Shown here piece by piece: positions 1 to 9,007 of a stretch of DNA of 64,000 bases. The position numbers and the translations under genes were made by a program. The stretch lies in the NCBI RefSeq assembly GCF_040049215.1, contig NZ_JBDZDN010000001.1, positions 1,116,001-1,180,000 on the forward strand. Reading direction: 5' to 3'. Under the pieces are notes generated by a model. That model had not been told where the DNA came from. It saw only the letters and a list, made by a program, of their open reading frames with translations, and did not search any database. Numbering within the stretch: the first letter of the stretch is position 1; each line of letters opens with the position of its first letter. The DNA comes from Mesorhizobium_K sp040049215 (GTDB lineage: Bacteria; Pseudomonadota; Alphaproteobacteria; Rhizobiales; Rhizobiaceae).

Positions 1-138
1 GGATTTCATACGCGTTTTCAGCGTGTTGCCGCTCAGCGAAGGCATCACGGTGAAGAAGGTCGCGAACACGGCGATGCCAACCAGCAGCGCGATCAGGAAC
101 GCCGGGTCGGTCAGGGCCTTGACGACTTGCACGGTCAT
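1..138 (-). CDS. tadC: TadC, Flp pilus inner-membrane platform protein (N-terminal part only)
   Basis: The first 46 codons of a gene that runs off the left edge. It starts with ATG at 136-138, 12 bases after the tadB stop. The visible residues contain one hydrophobic helix (about residues 12-31), as expected for the N-terminal anchor of a TadB/TadC-type (GspF-like) platform protein that works with the CpaF ATPase in Flp pilus extrusion. The call rests mainly on position directly after tadB in a Cpa/Tad operon; the conserved T2SF domain is outside the window. Confidence 0.75.
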   Translation of the reverse strand, partial: MTVQVVKALTDPAFLIALLVGIAVFATFFTVMPSLSGNTLKTRMKS

Positions 139-150
139 TGGCTGGCGATC

Positions 151-1164
151 CTACACGTCGAAATTCATCATCTTGCGCATCACGAAGATGCCGATCGACA
201 TCCAGATGCCCGCGACACCGAGAATGAGATGTCCCGTGCTGGTGGTGAACAGCGGCATGATGTAGTTGGGGCTGGACATATATACGAGCAGGGCCACGAT
301 GAATGGCAGAGCGCCGATGATGGCGGCCGATGCCTTCGCCTCCATCGACAGCGCCTGAACCTTGGCCGTCATCTTCTTGCGGTCGCGCAGCACGCGCGAC
401 AGGTTGCCCAGCGCCTCCGACAAATTGCCGCCCGCCTGCTGCTGGATCTGGATGACGATGCCGAAGAAACCCGCTTCCGGGCACGGCATCGTCTCCTGCA
501 TGCGCATCGCCGCTTCGGGGATCGACATGCCGACCTGCTGCGATTCGACGATGCGGCGGAACTCGCCCCTCACCGGCTCCGGCGCTTCCGAAGCGATCAG
601 CCTGACGCCATCGTTCAGCGGCAGGCCGGACTTGACGGCCCGCACGATGATGTCGAGCGCGTTGGGAAATTCGTTGAGGAACGCCTTCACGCGGCGCGCC
701 CGCCGGAACGAGACGAACCAGCGCGGCAGGCCGAGCACGCCGGCTATGAATGCGCCGGGCAGGACGAGAAGCGGGGCCTTGAGGAAAAAGGCGAGCGCCG
801 TCACGACGACGCCGCAGACGACGGAATAGAGATAGAAGCGCTCGACAGAAACCTTCATGCCAGCCTGCCTGAGCTGGATCCTCAGCGGCGGCTTCTTGAT
901 GTTCTTGTCCGCGGCAAGCTGCTTGGCATCCAGTTCCTTCAGCGAATCCTGGACGGATTTCCTGCGCTTGGCGGCTTCCGCCACGCGGTCGCGGCTGGCG
1001 TTGACGACCGACCGGTCGGTCTCGGCCCTCTTGACGGTGTCGAGCCGCCTTTCGGTGGCCTTCTCCTCGGCGATCGTATTGAACAGGAACGCATAGGCGA
1101 CCGCGCCGGCGCTGAAGCCGGCGAGCGCGATGAAGGCCAGTACGGTCGTATCGATGCCGAACAT
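151..1164 (-). CDS. tadB: TadB, Flp pilus inner-membrane platform protein
   Basis: A 337-residue membrane protein of the GspF/TadB family, which forms the inner-membrane platform for Flp pilus assembly together with TadC. It has an N-terminal membrane helix (about residues 7-27), a charged linker rich in R, K and E, a pair of helices near 110-147, the T2SF domain (about 170-300) with the family's proline/glycine-rich cytoplasmic segment, and two C-terminal membrane segments near 280-300 and 310-328. Length is normal for the family. It lies 26 bases after cpaF and just before tadC, in the usual order of the operon. Confidence 0.9.
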   Translation of the reverse strand: MFGIDTTVLAFIALAGFSAGAVAYAFLFNTIAEEKATERRLDTVKRAETDRSVVNASRDRVAEAAKRRKSVQDSLKELDAKQLAADKNIKKPPLRIQLRQAGMKVSVERFYLYSVVCGVVVTALAFFLKAPLLVLPGAFIAGVLGLPRWFVSFRRARRVKAFLNEFPNALDIIVRAVKSGLPLNDGVRLIASEAPEPVRGEFRRIVESQQVGMSIPEAAMRMQETMPCPEAGFFGIVIQIQQQAGGNLSEALGNLSRVLRDRKKMTAKVQALSMEAKASAAIIGALPFIVALLVYMSSPNYIMPLFTTSTGHLILGVAGIWMSIGIFVMRKMMNFDV

Positions 1165-1190
1165 CTCGTCAGCTTATCCCGATCCGGGCA

Positions 1191-2681
1191 TCAGGCCGCC
1201 CGCTTCTCCATGGACTCCAGAGCCGCCGCAAGCCGCTGCTCTTCTCCGTAGTAGCGCGCGCGGTCCCAAAAATGCGGCCGGCCGACACCCGTCGACACAT
1301 GTTCTCCCAAGAGCTTGCCGGCCGCATCCTCGCCCTTGATGTTGTAGAGGACCAGGTCCTGCGTGATGATCACGTCGCCTTCCATGCCGATCACCTCGGT
1401 GATGTGGGTGATGCGGCGTGAGCCGTCGCGCAGACGCGCCGCCTGGATGATGACGTCGACCGAACCGACGATGATTTCGCGCACGGTCCTCTGCGGCAGC
1501 GTGTAGCCGCCCATGGCAATCATGGATTCCATGCGGTTCAGGCATTCGCGCGGGCTGTTCGAGTGGATCGTGCCCATCGAGCCGTCGTGGCCGGTGTTCA
1601 TCGCCTGCAGCAGATCGAAGACTTCCGGTCCGCGCACCTCGCCGACGATGATGCGCTCGGGGCGCATGCGCAGGCAATTCTTGACCAGGTCGCGCATGGT
1701 CACCTCGCCCTCGCCCTCGAGGTTGGGCGGGCGCGTCTCGAGGCGCACGACATGCGGCTGCTGCAGCTGCAGTTCCGCCGAGTCCTCGCAGGTGATGACA
1801 CGCTCCTCGCGGTCGACATAGTTGGTCAGGCAGTTCAGCAAGGTCGTCTTGCCGGAGCCGGTGCCGCCCGAGATGATGATGTTGCAGCGGACGCGGCCGA
1901 TGATCTTCAGCACCTCGGCGCCCGCCGGCGAGATGGCGCCGAACTTCATGATCTGGTCGAGCGTCAGCTTGTCCTTCTTGAACTTGCGGATGGTGAGCGC
2001 GGCCCCGTCGATGGCGAGCGGCGGCGCGATCACGTTGACGCGCGAGCCGTCGGGCAGGCGGGCGTCGCAGATCGGGCTGGATTCATCGACGCGCCGGCCG
2101 ACCTGGCTGACGATGCGCTGGCAGATGTTCAGAAGCTGCTGGTTGTCGCGGAAACGGATGCCGGTCTGCTCGACCTTGCCGTTGACCTCGATGTAGACGT
2201 TCTTGGACCCGTTCACCATGATGTCGGCGATGTCGTCGCGCGCAAGCAGAGGCTCGAGCGGACCGTAACCCAGCACGTCGTTGCAGATATCCTCGAGCAG
2301 TTCCTCCTGCTCGGCGATCGACATCGCGAAATTCTTGATCGCGATAATGTCGTTGACGATGTCGCGGATTTCCTCGCGGGCGCTGTCGGGATCGAGCTTG
2401 GCGAGTTGCGAAAGATCGATCGTGTCGATCAGCGCCGAAAACACCTGGCTCTTGGTGTCGTAGTAGGTCTCGCTGCGCTCGCGGGTGAGCTTGCGCGGCT
2501 CGGGTGCGATCGGCGGCGCCTCGACCGACCTGCGCGCCACCGGCTGAGCGGCCGGGGCGACCGCGGGCCTGGCTTCCGGCGCTTTCACCGCAGGTGCAGG
2601 CGCTGCCGCCGCCGGCTGCGCGGGCGGGCGGAAGTCGGGCGTCGCCTTGGTACCCTCGTCGTTACCTCTTCTACCAAACAT
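1191..2681 (-). CDS. cpaF: CpaF/TadA, secretion ATPase for Flp pilus assembly
   Basis: A 496-residue type II/IV secretion ATPase of the CpaF (TadA) subfamily, which powers assembly of Flp pili from the cytoplasmic side. The first 60 residues are an Ala/Pro-rich linker. The Walker A motif GGTGSGKTTL lies near residues 271-280, and a Walker B segment ERIIVGEVRG near 340-350 is followed by the His-box region (MNTGHDGSMGTIHSNS). The N-terminal domain that precedes the RecA fold is complete. It sits between cpaE (21 bases) and tadB (26 bases), so it is almost certainly cotranscribed with both. Confidence 0.95.
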   Translation of the reverse strand: MFGRRGNDEGTKATPDFRPPAQPAAAAPAPAVKAPEARPAVAPAAQPVARRSVEAPPIAPEPRKLTRERSETYYDTKSQVFSALIDTIDLSQLAKLDPDSAREEIRDIVNDIIAIKNFAMSIAEQEELLEDICNDVLGYGPLEPLLARDDIADIMVNGSKNVYIEVNGKVEQTGIRFRDNQQLLNICQRIVSQVGRRVDESSPICDARLPDGSRVNVIAPPLAIDGAALTIRKFKKDKLTLDQIMKFGAISPAGAEVLKIIGRVRCNIIISGGTGSGKTTLLNCLTNYVDREERVITCEDSAELQLQQPHVVRLETRPPNLEGEGEVTMRDLVKNCLRMRPERIIVGEVRGPEVFDLLQAMNTGHDGSMGTIHSNSPRECLNRMESMIAMGGYTLPQRTVREIIVGSVDVIIQAARLRDGSRRITHITEVIGMEGDVIITQDLVLYNIKGEDAAGKLLGEHVSTGVGRPHFWDRARYYGEEQRLAAALESMEKRAA

Positions 2682-2701
2682 GTCTGATTGCCAATCCCCG
2701 A

Positions 2702-3979
2702 CTATTTCTTCTTCGTGAACTTGCCGAGCAAGCCGCCTATGCCGGCCTTCTTCTTCGTCTTGATCTCGCTGCGGCCGGTCAGGATATGCGCGATCTCGTT
2801 GATGATGGCGGTGACCGGGTGGGCAGCATCCATCTCGCCGAGCATACGGCCGTTGTTGGAGGCGTTGCCGAAAAGCAGCGGTTCAAACGGAATGACTGCC
2901 ATCGGCGAGATGCCGAGCGGCTCGGCGAAATCAGCCAGCTTGATCTCTGGCCGCTTCGGCACGCCGGCCTGGTTGATGATCAGCTTGGGCGGCTGGTCGT
3001 TGGGCCTGAGCCGCTTGAGCATGTCGATGATGTTCTTGGCGTTGCGCAGGTTCGCCAGCTCCGGCGTCGCCGTCACGACGATCTCGTCCGCCTTGGTGAG
3101 CGTCGCCTTGGACCAACCGGTCCAGACATGCGGCATGTCGAGGACCACGATCGGCGCGCTGCGCTGCGCCGTGTCGATGATCTGGGCGAATGCGTCCTGA
3201 TCGAAATCGTAGACGCGCTCGAGCGTCGAGGGCGCCGCAAGCAGCGACAGGTGCTCGGAGCACTGCGCAAGCAGCCGGTCGAGATAGACCTCGTCGATGC
3301 GCTCGGGCGAAAACACCGCTTCGGCAATGCCCTGCGCCGGGTCCTGGTCGAAATCGATGTTCGCGGTGCCGAAGGCGAGGTCGAGATCCGCGACCACGAC
3401 CTCGGACTTGAACAGCGACGACATCGACCACGCGATATTGTGCGCGATTGTCGAGGAGCCGACGCCGCCCTTGGCGCCGATGAAGGCGATCGAGCGGCCT
3501 ATCGGTTCGGATTCCGGATCGACGAAGATGGTGGAGATGACGCTCACCACATCGGCCATGGAGATCGGCGCGACGACATATTCGGAAATGCCCGAGCGGA
3601 TCAGCTCGCGGTAGAGTCCGACGTCGTTGTAGTGCCCGATGACGACCACCTTGGTGGTCGGATCGCAGTATTCGGCGAGTTCGTTCAGCGACTGAAGCAT
3701 GTCGCGCGGCTCCTTGCGCGACTCCAGGATGATCAGGTTCGGAGTTGGCGCCGACTGGTAGAGTTCGATCGCCGTCGCCGCCCCACCCATGTGGACCTTC
3801 AGGTGAGCCTTGGCCATGCGGCGGTCCTCGCCCGCCCGCTCAATCGGCTGGGCGACGCCTTCCGTCTCGCAGAACGCCTGGATGGAGATGCGCGGCACCG
3901 GCCGCAGCGCCTGCAGGGCCGCGATTTCCGGTGTCGCCGTCTCGCCGTCGGCGGGGCTGTCGTATGCCAGATTTGTCAT
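2702..3979 (-). CDS. cpaE: CpaE, pilus assembly ATPase-like localisation protein
   Basis: A 425-residue CpaE/TadZ-type protein. The N-terminal half (about 50-160) resembles an atypical receiver domain. The C-terminal half is a MinD/ParA-like ATPase with the deviant Walker A motif GAKGGVGSST near residues 166-175 and a conserved VVVADLDLAFG segment. Proteins of this family position the Tad apparatus at a cell pole. The C-terminus is Lys-rich (KTKKKAGIGG and a final KKK). It follows cpaD by 27 bases and precedes cpaF. An AAGGG-type ribosome site precedes the ATG. Confidence 0.92.
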   Translation of the reverse strand: MTNLAYDSPADGETATPEIAALQALRPVPRISIQAFCETEGVAQPIERAGEDRRMAKAHLKVHMGGAATAIELYQSAPTPNLIILESRKEPRDMLQSLNELAEYCDPTTKVVVIGHYNDVGLYRELIRSGISEYVVAPISMADVVSVISTIFVDPESEPIGRSIAFIGAKGGVGSSTIAHNIAWSMSSLFKSEVVVADLDLAFGTANIDFDQDPAQGIAEAVFSPERIDEVYLDRLLAQCSEHLSLLAAPSTLERVYDFDQDAFAQIIDTAQRSAPIVVLDMPHVWTGWSKATLTKADEIVVTATPELANLRNAKNIIDMLKRLRPNDQPPKLIINQAGVPKRPEIKLADFAEPLGISPMAVIPFEPLLFGNASNNGRMLGEMDAAHPVTAIINEIAHILTGRSEIKTKKKAGIGGLLGKFTKKK

Positions 3980-4006
3980 GTTGCCCTTACCCCAGTTCCG
4001 CCCGCG

Positions 4007-4705
4007 TCAGAAGTCGACGTTCTGGTCGAATTCGGATTCCCCGGTCTGGTAGATGTTGATCACCGTTTCGCGGTTGGCCGCGTCGATCGGCGTCTGCTTG
4101 CGCGGCCCGAGCAGATCCGCCGGATTGGCGATCTGAGCGGCCACGTTGTTCTGATACGAACAGCCGAAATTCGCGTAGTGCTTGTTCTCGCTGGTTTCGA
4201 GGAGATCGTCGGGCCAGCGCCCGCATTTGTCGGTTTGCGCCCGCATCGCCAGGAACGAAACCCGCACCGGCGCCGACACCTCTTCCGGGGAAGCCTGGTA
4301 GGATGCGATCATGATCCGGCTTGCCGGCACGCCGTTCTTCCTGGCGATGTGCGCGAAATCGGTTGCGGCGTCGGCAGCCGCCACGCCGTTGGCGGAACCC
4401 GATGGCGCGACGATGTTCAGCACCGGGGCCGCGGACTTGTCATATCCGGCGAGGAAACCTTCGAGCGATGCGCGCTGCGAGGCCGTCGCGCCGCGGTCGC
4501 TTGCACCGACCGGCAGGTCGAGCGTCTGTTCCTTCTCCGCGATGACAATCGGATGATTGGTCCGGTAGTCGTCCGGGACCGCACCGACCGTTATCGAATC
4601 GCGTTTCGCGCATCCGGAAAGAAGCGCGACCGTGGCGGCCGCCAGGACGAGGCCCATGCCTCTGGTCGTGAACGCTGCGTAGGACATGCCCGAGACCCCG
4701 TTCAT
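4007..4705 (-). CDS. cpaD: CpaD, pilus assembly lipoprotein
   Basis: A 232-residue CpaD-family protein (DUF1849-independent, Tad-specific outer-membrane lipoprotein). A signal segment ends in the lipobox-like LLSGCAKRD (Cys near residue 32), so the mature protein should be lipid-anchored. The conserved C-terminal half contains the GRWPDDL and YANFGCSYQNNVAAQIANP segments typical of CpaD. Its ATG overlaps the cpaC stop codon (ATGA, 4702-4705), indicating translational coupling. It probably pilots or stabilises the CpaC secretin in the outer membrane. Confidence 0.92.
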   Translation of the reverse strand: MNGVSGMSYAAFTTRGMGLVLAAATVALLSGCAKRDSITVGAVPDDYRTNHPIVIAEKEQTLDLPVGASDRGATASQRASLEGFLAGYDKSAAPVLNIVAPSGSANGVAAADAATDFAHIARKNGVPASRIMIASYQASPEEVSAPVRVSFLAMRAQTDKCGRWPDDLLETSENKHYANFGCSYQNNVAAQIANPADLLGPRKQTPIDAANRETVINIYQTGESEFDQNVDF

Positions 4706-6294
4706 TTGTAGATGTAGCCGACGACGCCGTGGTAGCGCCCGTTGGGCAGATCGGTCTGCATGGTGCCGTAGACGCGGTTGACGCGGCCGAGGAACATGGC
4801 GGCGCCGTCGCTGGCGGCGTTGAAATTGTCGTCCGGCTTGGCAAGCTGATTGCGCGCAGTCGGCCGAGCGATGTAGGGCGTGACGATGATGACGAGTTCG
4901 GTCTCGTTGCGCACGAAGTCGCGGCTGCGGAAAAGCGTGCCCAGCACCGGCAGCTTCGACAGGCCGGGCAAGCCATTGACCGCCTGCCTGACGTCGTCGC
5001 GCACCAGGCCGGCGATCATCATGGAGCCGCCGGAAGGCAGCTCGACCGTGGTGTCGGCGAGACGCTTGCGGATCGACAGCGCGGTCATGCCGGCCTGCCT
5101 GAATTGCTCACCGTTGAAGCCGCCCGACAGCGTCACGGAACCCTCGTCGGTCGGCTCGGAAACGGAGGTGCGGATCTTCAGGCTGATGCGTCCGGCGGAA
5201 AGCACTACCGGCTTGAATTCCAGGCCGATGCCGTATTCCAGCTTTTCGACCGTATACGTCGTTCCGCCGGTGTCCTCGTCCGCCGATTGATTAGTCACCA
5301 GGTTGAACTCGCCGCCGACCCTGAACGTGGCCTGTTCGCCGGAAACGGCCGTCAGCGTCGGTTCGGCGAGCGTCTTCATCACGCCGGCCTGCTCCATGGC
5401 GTTGAAATATGCGTCGAGCGCCGAGGTGCCGATGGAGGCCTGCGAAGCGCTCAAGGGCTTGCCTAGACCGGGCAGGGTCTCGCTGATCGCGCCCCAGCTG
5501 ATGCCGTTGCTGTCGCCGCTGCCAATCATATTGACGCCGAGCTGCTTCATGACGTTGCGGCTGACCTCGGCGACGGTGACCTTCAGCATCACCTGGTCCT
5601 CGCCGATGATCTGGATCAGGTTGACGATGCCGCTGATCTGGCGCGTGGAGTCGGGGTTGTCGATATCGACGCCGCCGCCGTCGCTGCTTGCGGCAGCTGT
5701 CTGAGAATACTGGCCCGTGGTCGCTTCACCGCCGCGCACCAGCATGTTGGCGATCTGCGCGGCGCGGGACGCGTCGAGCGGCGTATCCACGGTGCCGGTC
5801 AGCACCACGTTGTCGTTGATCAGCTCGACCTTAACGTCGGATGTCGGAATGAACCGCTTGATGTATTCCTCGACGCCGGCCGTATCGCGCTCGACCTGCA
5901 GGTCCAGGCTGACGATCTGTTCGCCGTTCGGCCCGAAGACGAAGATGTTGGTCTCGCCCACCGACTTGCCGAAGAGATAGATGCGGCGCGCCGTGCGCGT
6001 AACCGCGTCGGCGACGGCCGGGTTGGCGACCAGTATGTCGTAAGCGTCCGCGGGCAGATCGATGACGACGGATTTGTTCAACCCGAGCTTCACGTTCTGG
6101 GTCGCCGCCATCGCGCCGACGCCGGTCTGGCCACCGTCGGCATAGCCCGCGACCTGGTCGCCATTGAGCTGTCCGCCCGCAAAGGCGCCGTTCGTCTGCA
6201 GGCTGGTTCCGGCCAGCAGCAGTCCGAGCGCAGCGGCAACCGTGGCGCCGGCCCGTCTGCCCTTCGACGCCGGCGAAGCTACCCCTGAAGTCAT
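4702..6294 (-). CDS. cpaC: CpaC/RcpA, outer-membrane secretin of the Flp pilus
   Basis: A 530-residue secretin. A signal peptide (about 1-40) is followed by the pilus-formation N-terminal domain (about 65-140, with the motifs LGLNKSVVIDLPADAYDILV and NIFVFGPNGEQ), a BON-like repeat (about 145-200) and a C-terminal secretin domain (about 270-480) containing GGSMMIAGLVRDDVRQ and VIIVTPYIA. It forms the outer-membrane pore through which the pilus emerges. Its start overlaps the cpaB stop by 4 bases (ATGA) and its stop overlaps the cpaD start the same way. Confidence 0.95.
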   Translation of the reverse strand: MTSGVASPASKGRRAGATVAAALGLLLAGTSLQTNGAFAGGQLNGDQVAGYADGGQTGVGAMAATQNVKLGLNKSVVIDLPADAYDILVANPAVADAVTRTARRIYLFGKSVGETNIFVFGPNGEQIVSLDLQVERDTAGVEEYIKRFIPTSDVKVELINDNVVLTGTVDTPLDASRAAQIANMLVRGGEATTGQYSQTAAASSDGGGVDIDNPDSTRQISGIVNLIQIIGEDQVMLKVTVAEVSRNVMKQLGVNMIGSGDSNGISWGAISETLPGLGKPLSASQASIGTSALDAYFNAMEQAGVMKTLAEPTLTAVSGEQATFRVGGEFNLVTNQSADEDTGGTTYTVEKLEYGIGLEFKPVVLSAGRISLKIRTSVSEPTDEGSVTLSGGFNGEQFRQAGMTALSIRKRLADTTVELPSGGSMMIAGLVRDDVRQAVNGLPGLSKLPVLGTLFRSRDFVRNETELVIIVTPYIARPTARNQLAKPDDNFNAASDGAAMFLGRVNRVYGTMQTDLPNGRYHGVVGYIYK

Positions 6295-7106
6295 TTCCTT
6301 GCTCCCACTTCGGAAACTTCACCGGATTTGATCAGCCGGATCGTGCCGCGCCTGCCAGCGCCCGAGACAAGATAGTCCGCCTCGTCGGTGACTATCTCGC
6401 GGGTGTCGACCAGCGAGCGCAGCGACAGGGTCAACCGGTCGGCCAGCTGCTGGGCGACGGTGATGATCTCCGCCTGCTGCGGCGTCAGCTCCAGCGTCGC
6501 CGTCTCGCCGATCTTCACGCGGCGGCCCTCCTCGTCCTCCTGAATGGCCTGGTCGATCGCCAGCACCTTTATGTTCTTCAGAATTGTCTCGGTGACGAAA
6601 CCGCCTGTCGTGGCGGCCGTGTCGGAACGCCGTGTCATGATGACGTCGACATAGTCGTTTGGAAGGATGAAGCCGCCGGCGGAGGTGTCGGCCGCGATCT
6701 GGGTGGCGACGGCCCTGTAGCCGGTCGGCAGGATGGAGGACATGAAGCTCTGGCCTTCGCCGATGAGCTTCGACTTGCGCAGCGGCTCGCCGGCGAACAT
6801 GGCGAGGCGGGCGACCGAGCCCTTGTACGTCTGCAGAGCCTCGGGGTCGCCGTCGCGCGTGATGAAGTTCTCGTTCACGCCGTCCGACGGCCAGGACTGC
6901 CAGGTCAGCTGGTCGCCGACCGCCGCGCCCATCGGCACATCGCCCTTGAGCACCAGGACATCGGTGAGTTCGATCGAGGGAGCCTGCGGCCCCTGCTCCA
7001 CGATGACTTCGGGAGGCGGGGCGGCCATCATGTTCTTCGCTACATAGCCGGCGCCGCCCGCCGCGGCCACCGCTACCCCCAAAATGATCAGTCGGGATGC
7101 TGCCAT
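6291..7106 (-). CDS. cpaB: CpaB/RcpC, periplasmic pilus assembly protein with SAF domain
   Basis: A 271-residue CpaB protein: one N-terminal membrane helix (about 5-25), then a SAF domain (about 48-115) and the RcpC/CpaB C-terminal domain (about 120-240) with the conserved VDVIMTRR and ILKNIKVLAID segments. CpaB proteins act in the periplasm and are thought to connect the secretin to the inner-membrane parts. It is the first gene of the cpaB-C-D-E-F-tadB-tadC run; the 155-base gap upstream to cpaA probably holds its promoter, although I see no clear one. Confidence 0.93.
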   Translation of the reverse strand: MAASRLIILGVAVAAAGGAGYVAKNMMAAPPPEVIVEQGPQAPSIELTDVLVLKGDVPMGAAVGDQLTWQSWPSDGVNENFITRDGDPEALQTYKGSVARLAMFAGEPLRKSKLIGEGQSFMSSILPTGYRAVATQIAADTSAGGFILPNDYVDVIMTRRSDTAATTGGFVTETILKNIKVLAIDQAIQEDEEGRRVKIGETATLELTPQQAEIITVAQQLADRLTLSLRSLVDTREIVTDEADYLVSGAGRRGTIRLIKSGEVSEVGARK

Positions 7107-7261
7107 CTGTCCAACCTCGTACCCGGCAAACCCTCAAGCCAAGCCGGACAATGCAGTCCCAATCGTCAAATTACGGTTAATGCATTCCTTACGATCGTGA
7201 TTAATTTAAAGTTTATGCAAAGGCCGCCGACCGGCACCCGGCGGCTAAGCCGGCTTCGGGA

Positions 7262-7783
7262 TTATTGCGCGGCCAGGCGCTCCAGCGCCCACGTCATCAT
7301 CGGGGAACCGGGATAGGTGATGAGGCCGCCGATCCCGAGCGCGATGCCGTAGGGAATGCCGCCCTTGGCGTCGGCGAAATTGCGCAGGAACATGTTCCTG
7401 CCCGTATATACGGAGAGCGCCGAGCCGCGGAAGCTGAGGATGGCCAGGGTGAGCGCGCCGCCGACGAAGGCGGATACGACCAGATATTCGATGAGATGGA
7501 GATTGAAGCCCATCCACACGGCCGTCGCGGAGAGCAGCTTGGCGTCGCCGCCGCCCATCCCGCCCAGCGCGAACAGGCCGAAGGTCACAGCCAGAACGAG
7601 CGCGCCCGCGGCGAAATGCCAGCCATAGGCGGCCCACTCCATTCCGGTCAGCGGCGCGACGACGGCAAAGACGGCAACAAGCAGGAGCGGCACGCGATTG
7701 GCGATGGTCATCGAAAGCGTGTCGGACACGGCCGCGAACACCATGCAGAACGGGAACACGACGAAGATCAGCGCTTCAAGCAT
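7262..7783 (-). CDS. cpaA: CpaA/TadV, prepilin peptidase (A24 family)
   Basis: A 173-residue, very hydrophobic prepilin peptidase that cleaves the leader of the Flp prepilin and of the TadE/F pseudopilins. The two catalytic aspartates fit the family pattern: one near residue 18 (VSDTLSMTIANRVP) and one in GGGDAKLL near residue 75. I chose the ATG at 7781-7783 because the protein then begins with a membrane helix; an upstream in-frame start would add 12 polar residues. It lies between the pilin gene and cpaB on the same strand. Confidence 0.92.
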   Translation of the reverse strand: MLEALIFVVFPFCMVFAAVSDTLSMTIANRVPLLLVAVFAVVAPLTGMEWAAYGWHFAAGALVLAVTFGLFALGGMGGGDAKLLSATAVWMGFNLHLIEYLVVSAFVGGALTLAILSFRGSALSVYTGRNMFLRNFADAKGGIPYGIALGIGGLITYPGSPMMTWALERLAAQ

Positions 7784-7889
7784 GGAAGAGTTTCCGCGAG
7801 ACGATGCACACCGGCGCAATCATAGGGCAGCGGGCTTAACCGCCGGTGAAAGGAGTCACGCGGATTTTCCCCGAATGGCGGACGCGCCA

Positions 7890-7925
7890 GAAACGAAAAG
7901 GCCGCCCGTTGGGGCGGCCTTTCCA
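7890..7925 (-). terminator. Rho-independent terminator after pilA
   Basis: On the minus strand an 8-bp GC stem (GGCCGCCC, loop CAAC, GGGCGGCC) is followed by TTTTCGTTT. It lies 31 bases after the pilin stop codon, so it likely separates abundant pilA mRNA from the downstream cpaA transcript. Confidence 0.75.
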
Positions 7926-7955
7926 ATCCAGCCGGACAAGCCGGCAAGAGATGGA

Positions 7956-8123
7956 TTACCCGTCCAGCGCGCTCGAGATGTCGTTGAACTTGGTGCCGAT
8001 CGAGTTACCGACGGCGCCAGCGCCAACCATGATGGCGAGAGCGATGAGAGCGGCGATCAGACCGTATTCGATGGCGGTCGCGCCGGATTCGTCCTTCACG
8101 AAACGTGCAAAGATGTTGGACAT
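7956..8123 (-). CDS. pilA: Flp/PilA-type major pilin
   Basis: A 55-residue Flp prepilin. A short positively charged leader ends in Gly before ATAIEYGL, giving the G/ATAIEY cleavage site with Glu at +5 and Tyr at +6 that defines Flp pilins, followed by a 20-residue hydrophobic helix (IAALIALAIMVGAGAVGNSI) and a short polar tail. The start at 8121-8123 is supported by AGGAG seven bases upstream. It has its own terminator and is the first gene of the minus-strand pilus locus; it is expected to be strongly expressed. Confidence 0.95.
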   Translation of the reverse strand: MSNIFARFVKDESGATAIEYGLIAALIALAIMVGAGAVGNSIGTKFNDISSALDG

Positions 8124-8443
8124 GCTAGAGCTCCTACTCCGTGTTACAGCACTTCCGTCAACTTCTGTGACCGGTTGATCGGATGACCGCACTGTAGGGA
8201 GAAGCTCTTTCAAACGGCTTAAGAAACAGCCTTACCGAATCCTTTCCGGCGAAAATGCCGCCATTGGTTAACACCTTCACAACAGCCGAAGCGGCGAACC
8301 GACACTGCCGGCCGTGGATGAAATGCCCGCATAACCGGGGCGATGCAGCAATGGTCTCCGGCAGCGGCCGGAAACCCGCTTAACCCTTGGTTCACCAATA
8401 TCGTTCATCTTCCGTTGAAACTTGACCCCGTCGGAGAGCCTTC
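8124..8443. other. Divergent pilus intergenic region with a weak CtrA-like site
   Basis: This 320-base spacer separates pilA (minus) from the plus-strand pilus accessory genes. It must hold promoters in both directions, but I find no convincing sigma-70 pair. At 8380-8394 the sequence TTAA-N7-TTCA matches the alphaproteobacterial CtrA consensus TTAA-N7-TTAA with one mismatch, 50 bases before the next gene; several isolated TTAA half-sites lie near 8219 and 8266. CtrA controls pilA in Caulobacter, which makes the match worth noting but not proof. Confidence 0.3.
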
Positions 8444-8854
8444 ATGGCGAAGCTTGCCCTTGGACTCGCATTCCTGATCGCCTCGGCCGCCGCTACGCCC
8501 GCCCTTGCGGAGTCGGGCATCGAGGTCACGATGAACCAGGCCAAGATCGTCAAGCTGTCCCGCGCCGCGGACACGATCATCATCGGCAATCCCGACATCG
8601 CCGACGCCTCGGTGCAGGATGCATCCACCGTGGTGCTGACGGGCAAGGGTTTCGGCGTCACCAACCTCGTCATCCTGGACGAGACCGGCGCCCCGATCAT
8701 CGATGAGCAGGTGACGGTCAGCCGCTCGACCGCTTCGAGCGTGCGCATATACAGGCGCGCCGTCGTGCAGACGCTTTCCTGCGCGCCCTATTGCGAAAGC
8801 TCCTACAAGTCCGATGCCGAACGCGCCTCCGAATCCGAGATGAGCAGCCAGTAG
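8444..8854 (+). CDS. Stand-alone pilus-formation N-terminal (secretin-N-like) domain protein
   Basis: A 136-residue exported protein: signal peptide ending at ALA-ES (about residue 22), then one domain of about 80 residues with NQAKIVKLSRAADTIIIGNP and VLTGKGFGVTNLVILDETG. This is the same domain found at the N-terminus of CpaC (4702-6294), but without the BON and secretin parts. It ends in a short tail with two Cys (SCAPYCES), perhaps a disulphide. It probably acts in the periplasm in pilus biogenesis. GGAGAG precedes the start. Two TadE/F genes follow on the same strand. Confidence 0.8.
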   Translation: MAKLALGLAFLIASAAATPALAESGIEVTMNQAKIVKLSRAADTIIIGNPDIADASVQDASTVVLTGKGFGVTNLVILDETGAPIIDEQVTVSRSTASSVRIYRRAVVQTLSCAPYCESSYKSDAERASESEMSSQ

Positions 8855-9007
8855 GATTCGCCCTCCCAAGGCGGCATGCGGCAGCCTGCCGGCCATTAAC
8901 GGTCGGTAAAGACGATCGCGACAATTGCGCCCGTCAACAATACGCGACTTCAACCCGGATATCATAGAGTCCCGCCGATACCGCATCAGGATCGGCAGGA
9001 ACCCGAT

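Noticed and set aside
2504..4711. A 735-codon open frame on the plus strand
   Set aside because: It is the antisense shadow of cpaD, cpaE and cpaF, has strongly Arg/His/Asp-rich composition and no known domain. High GC produces many such frames.
8380..8394. A firm CtrA-binding site
   Set aside because: It has one mismatch and CtrA-like matches are frequent by chance; listed only as weak within the spacer entry.
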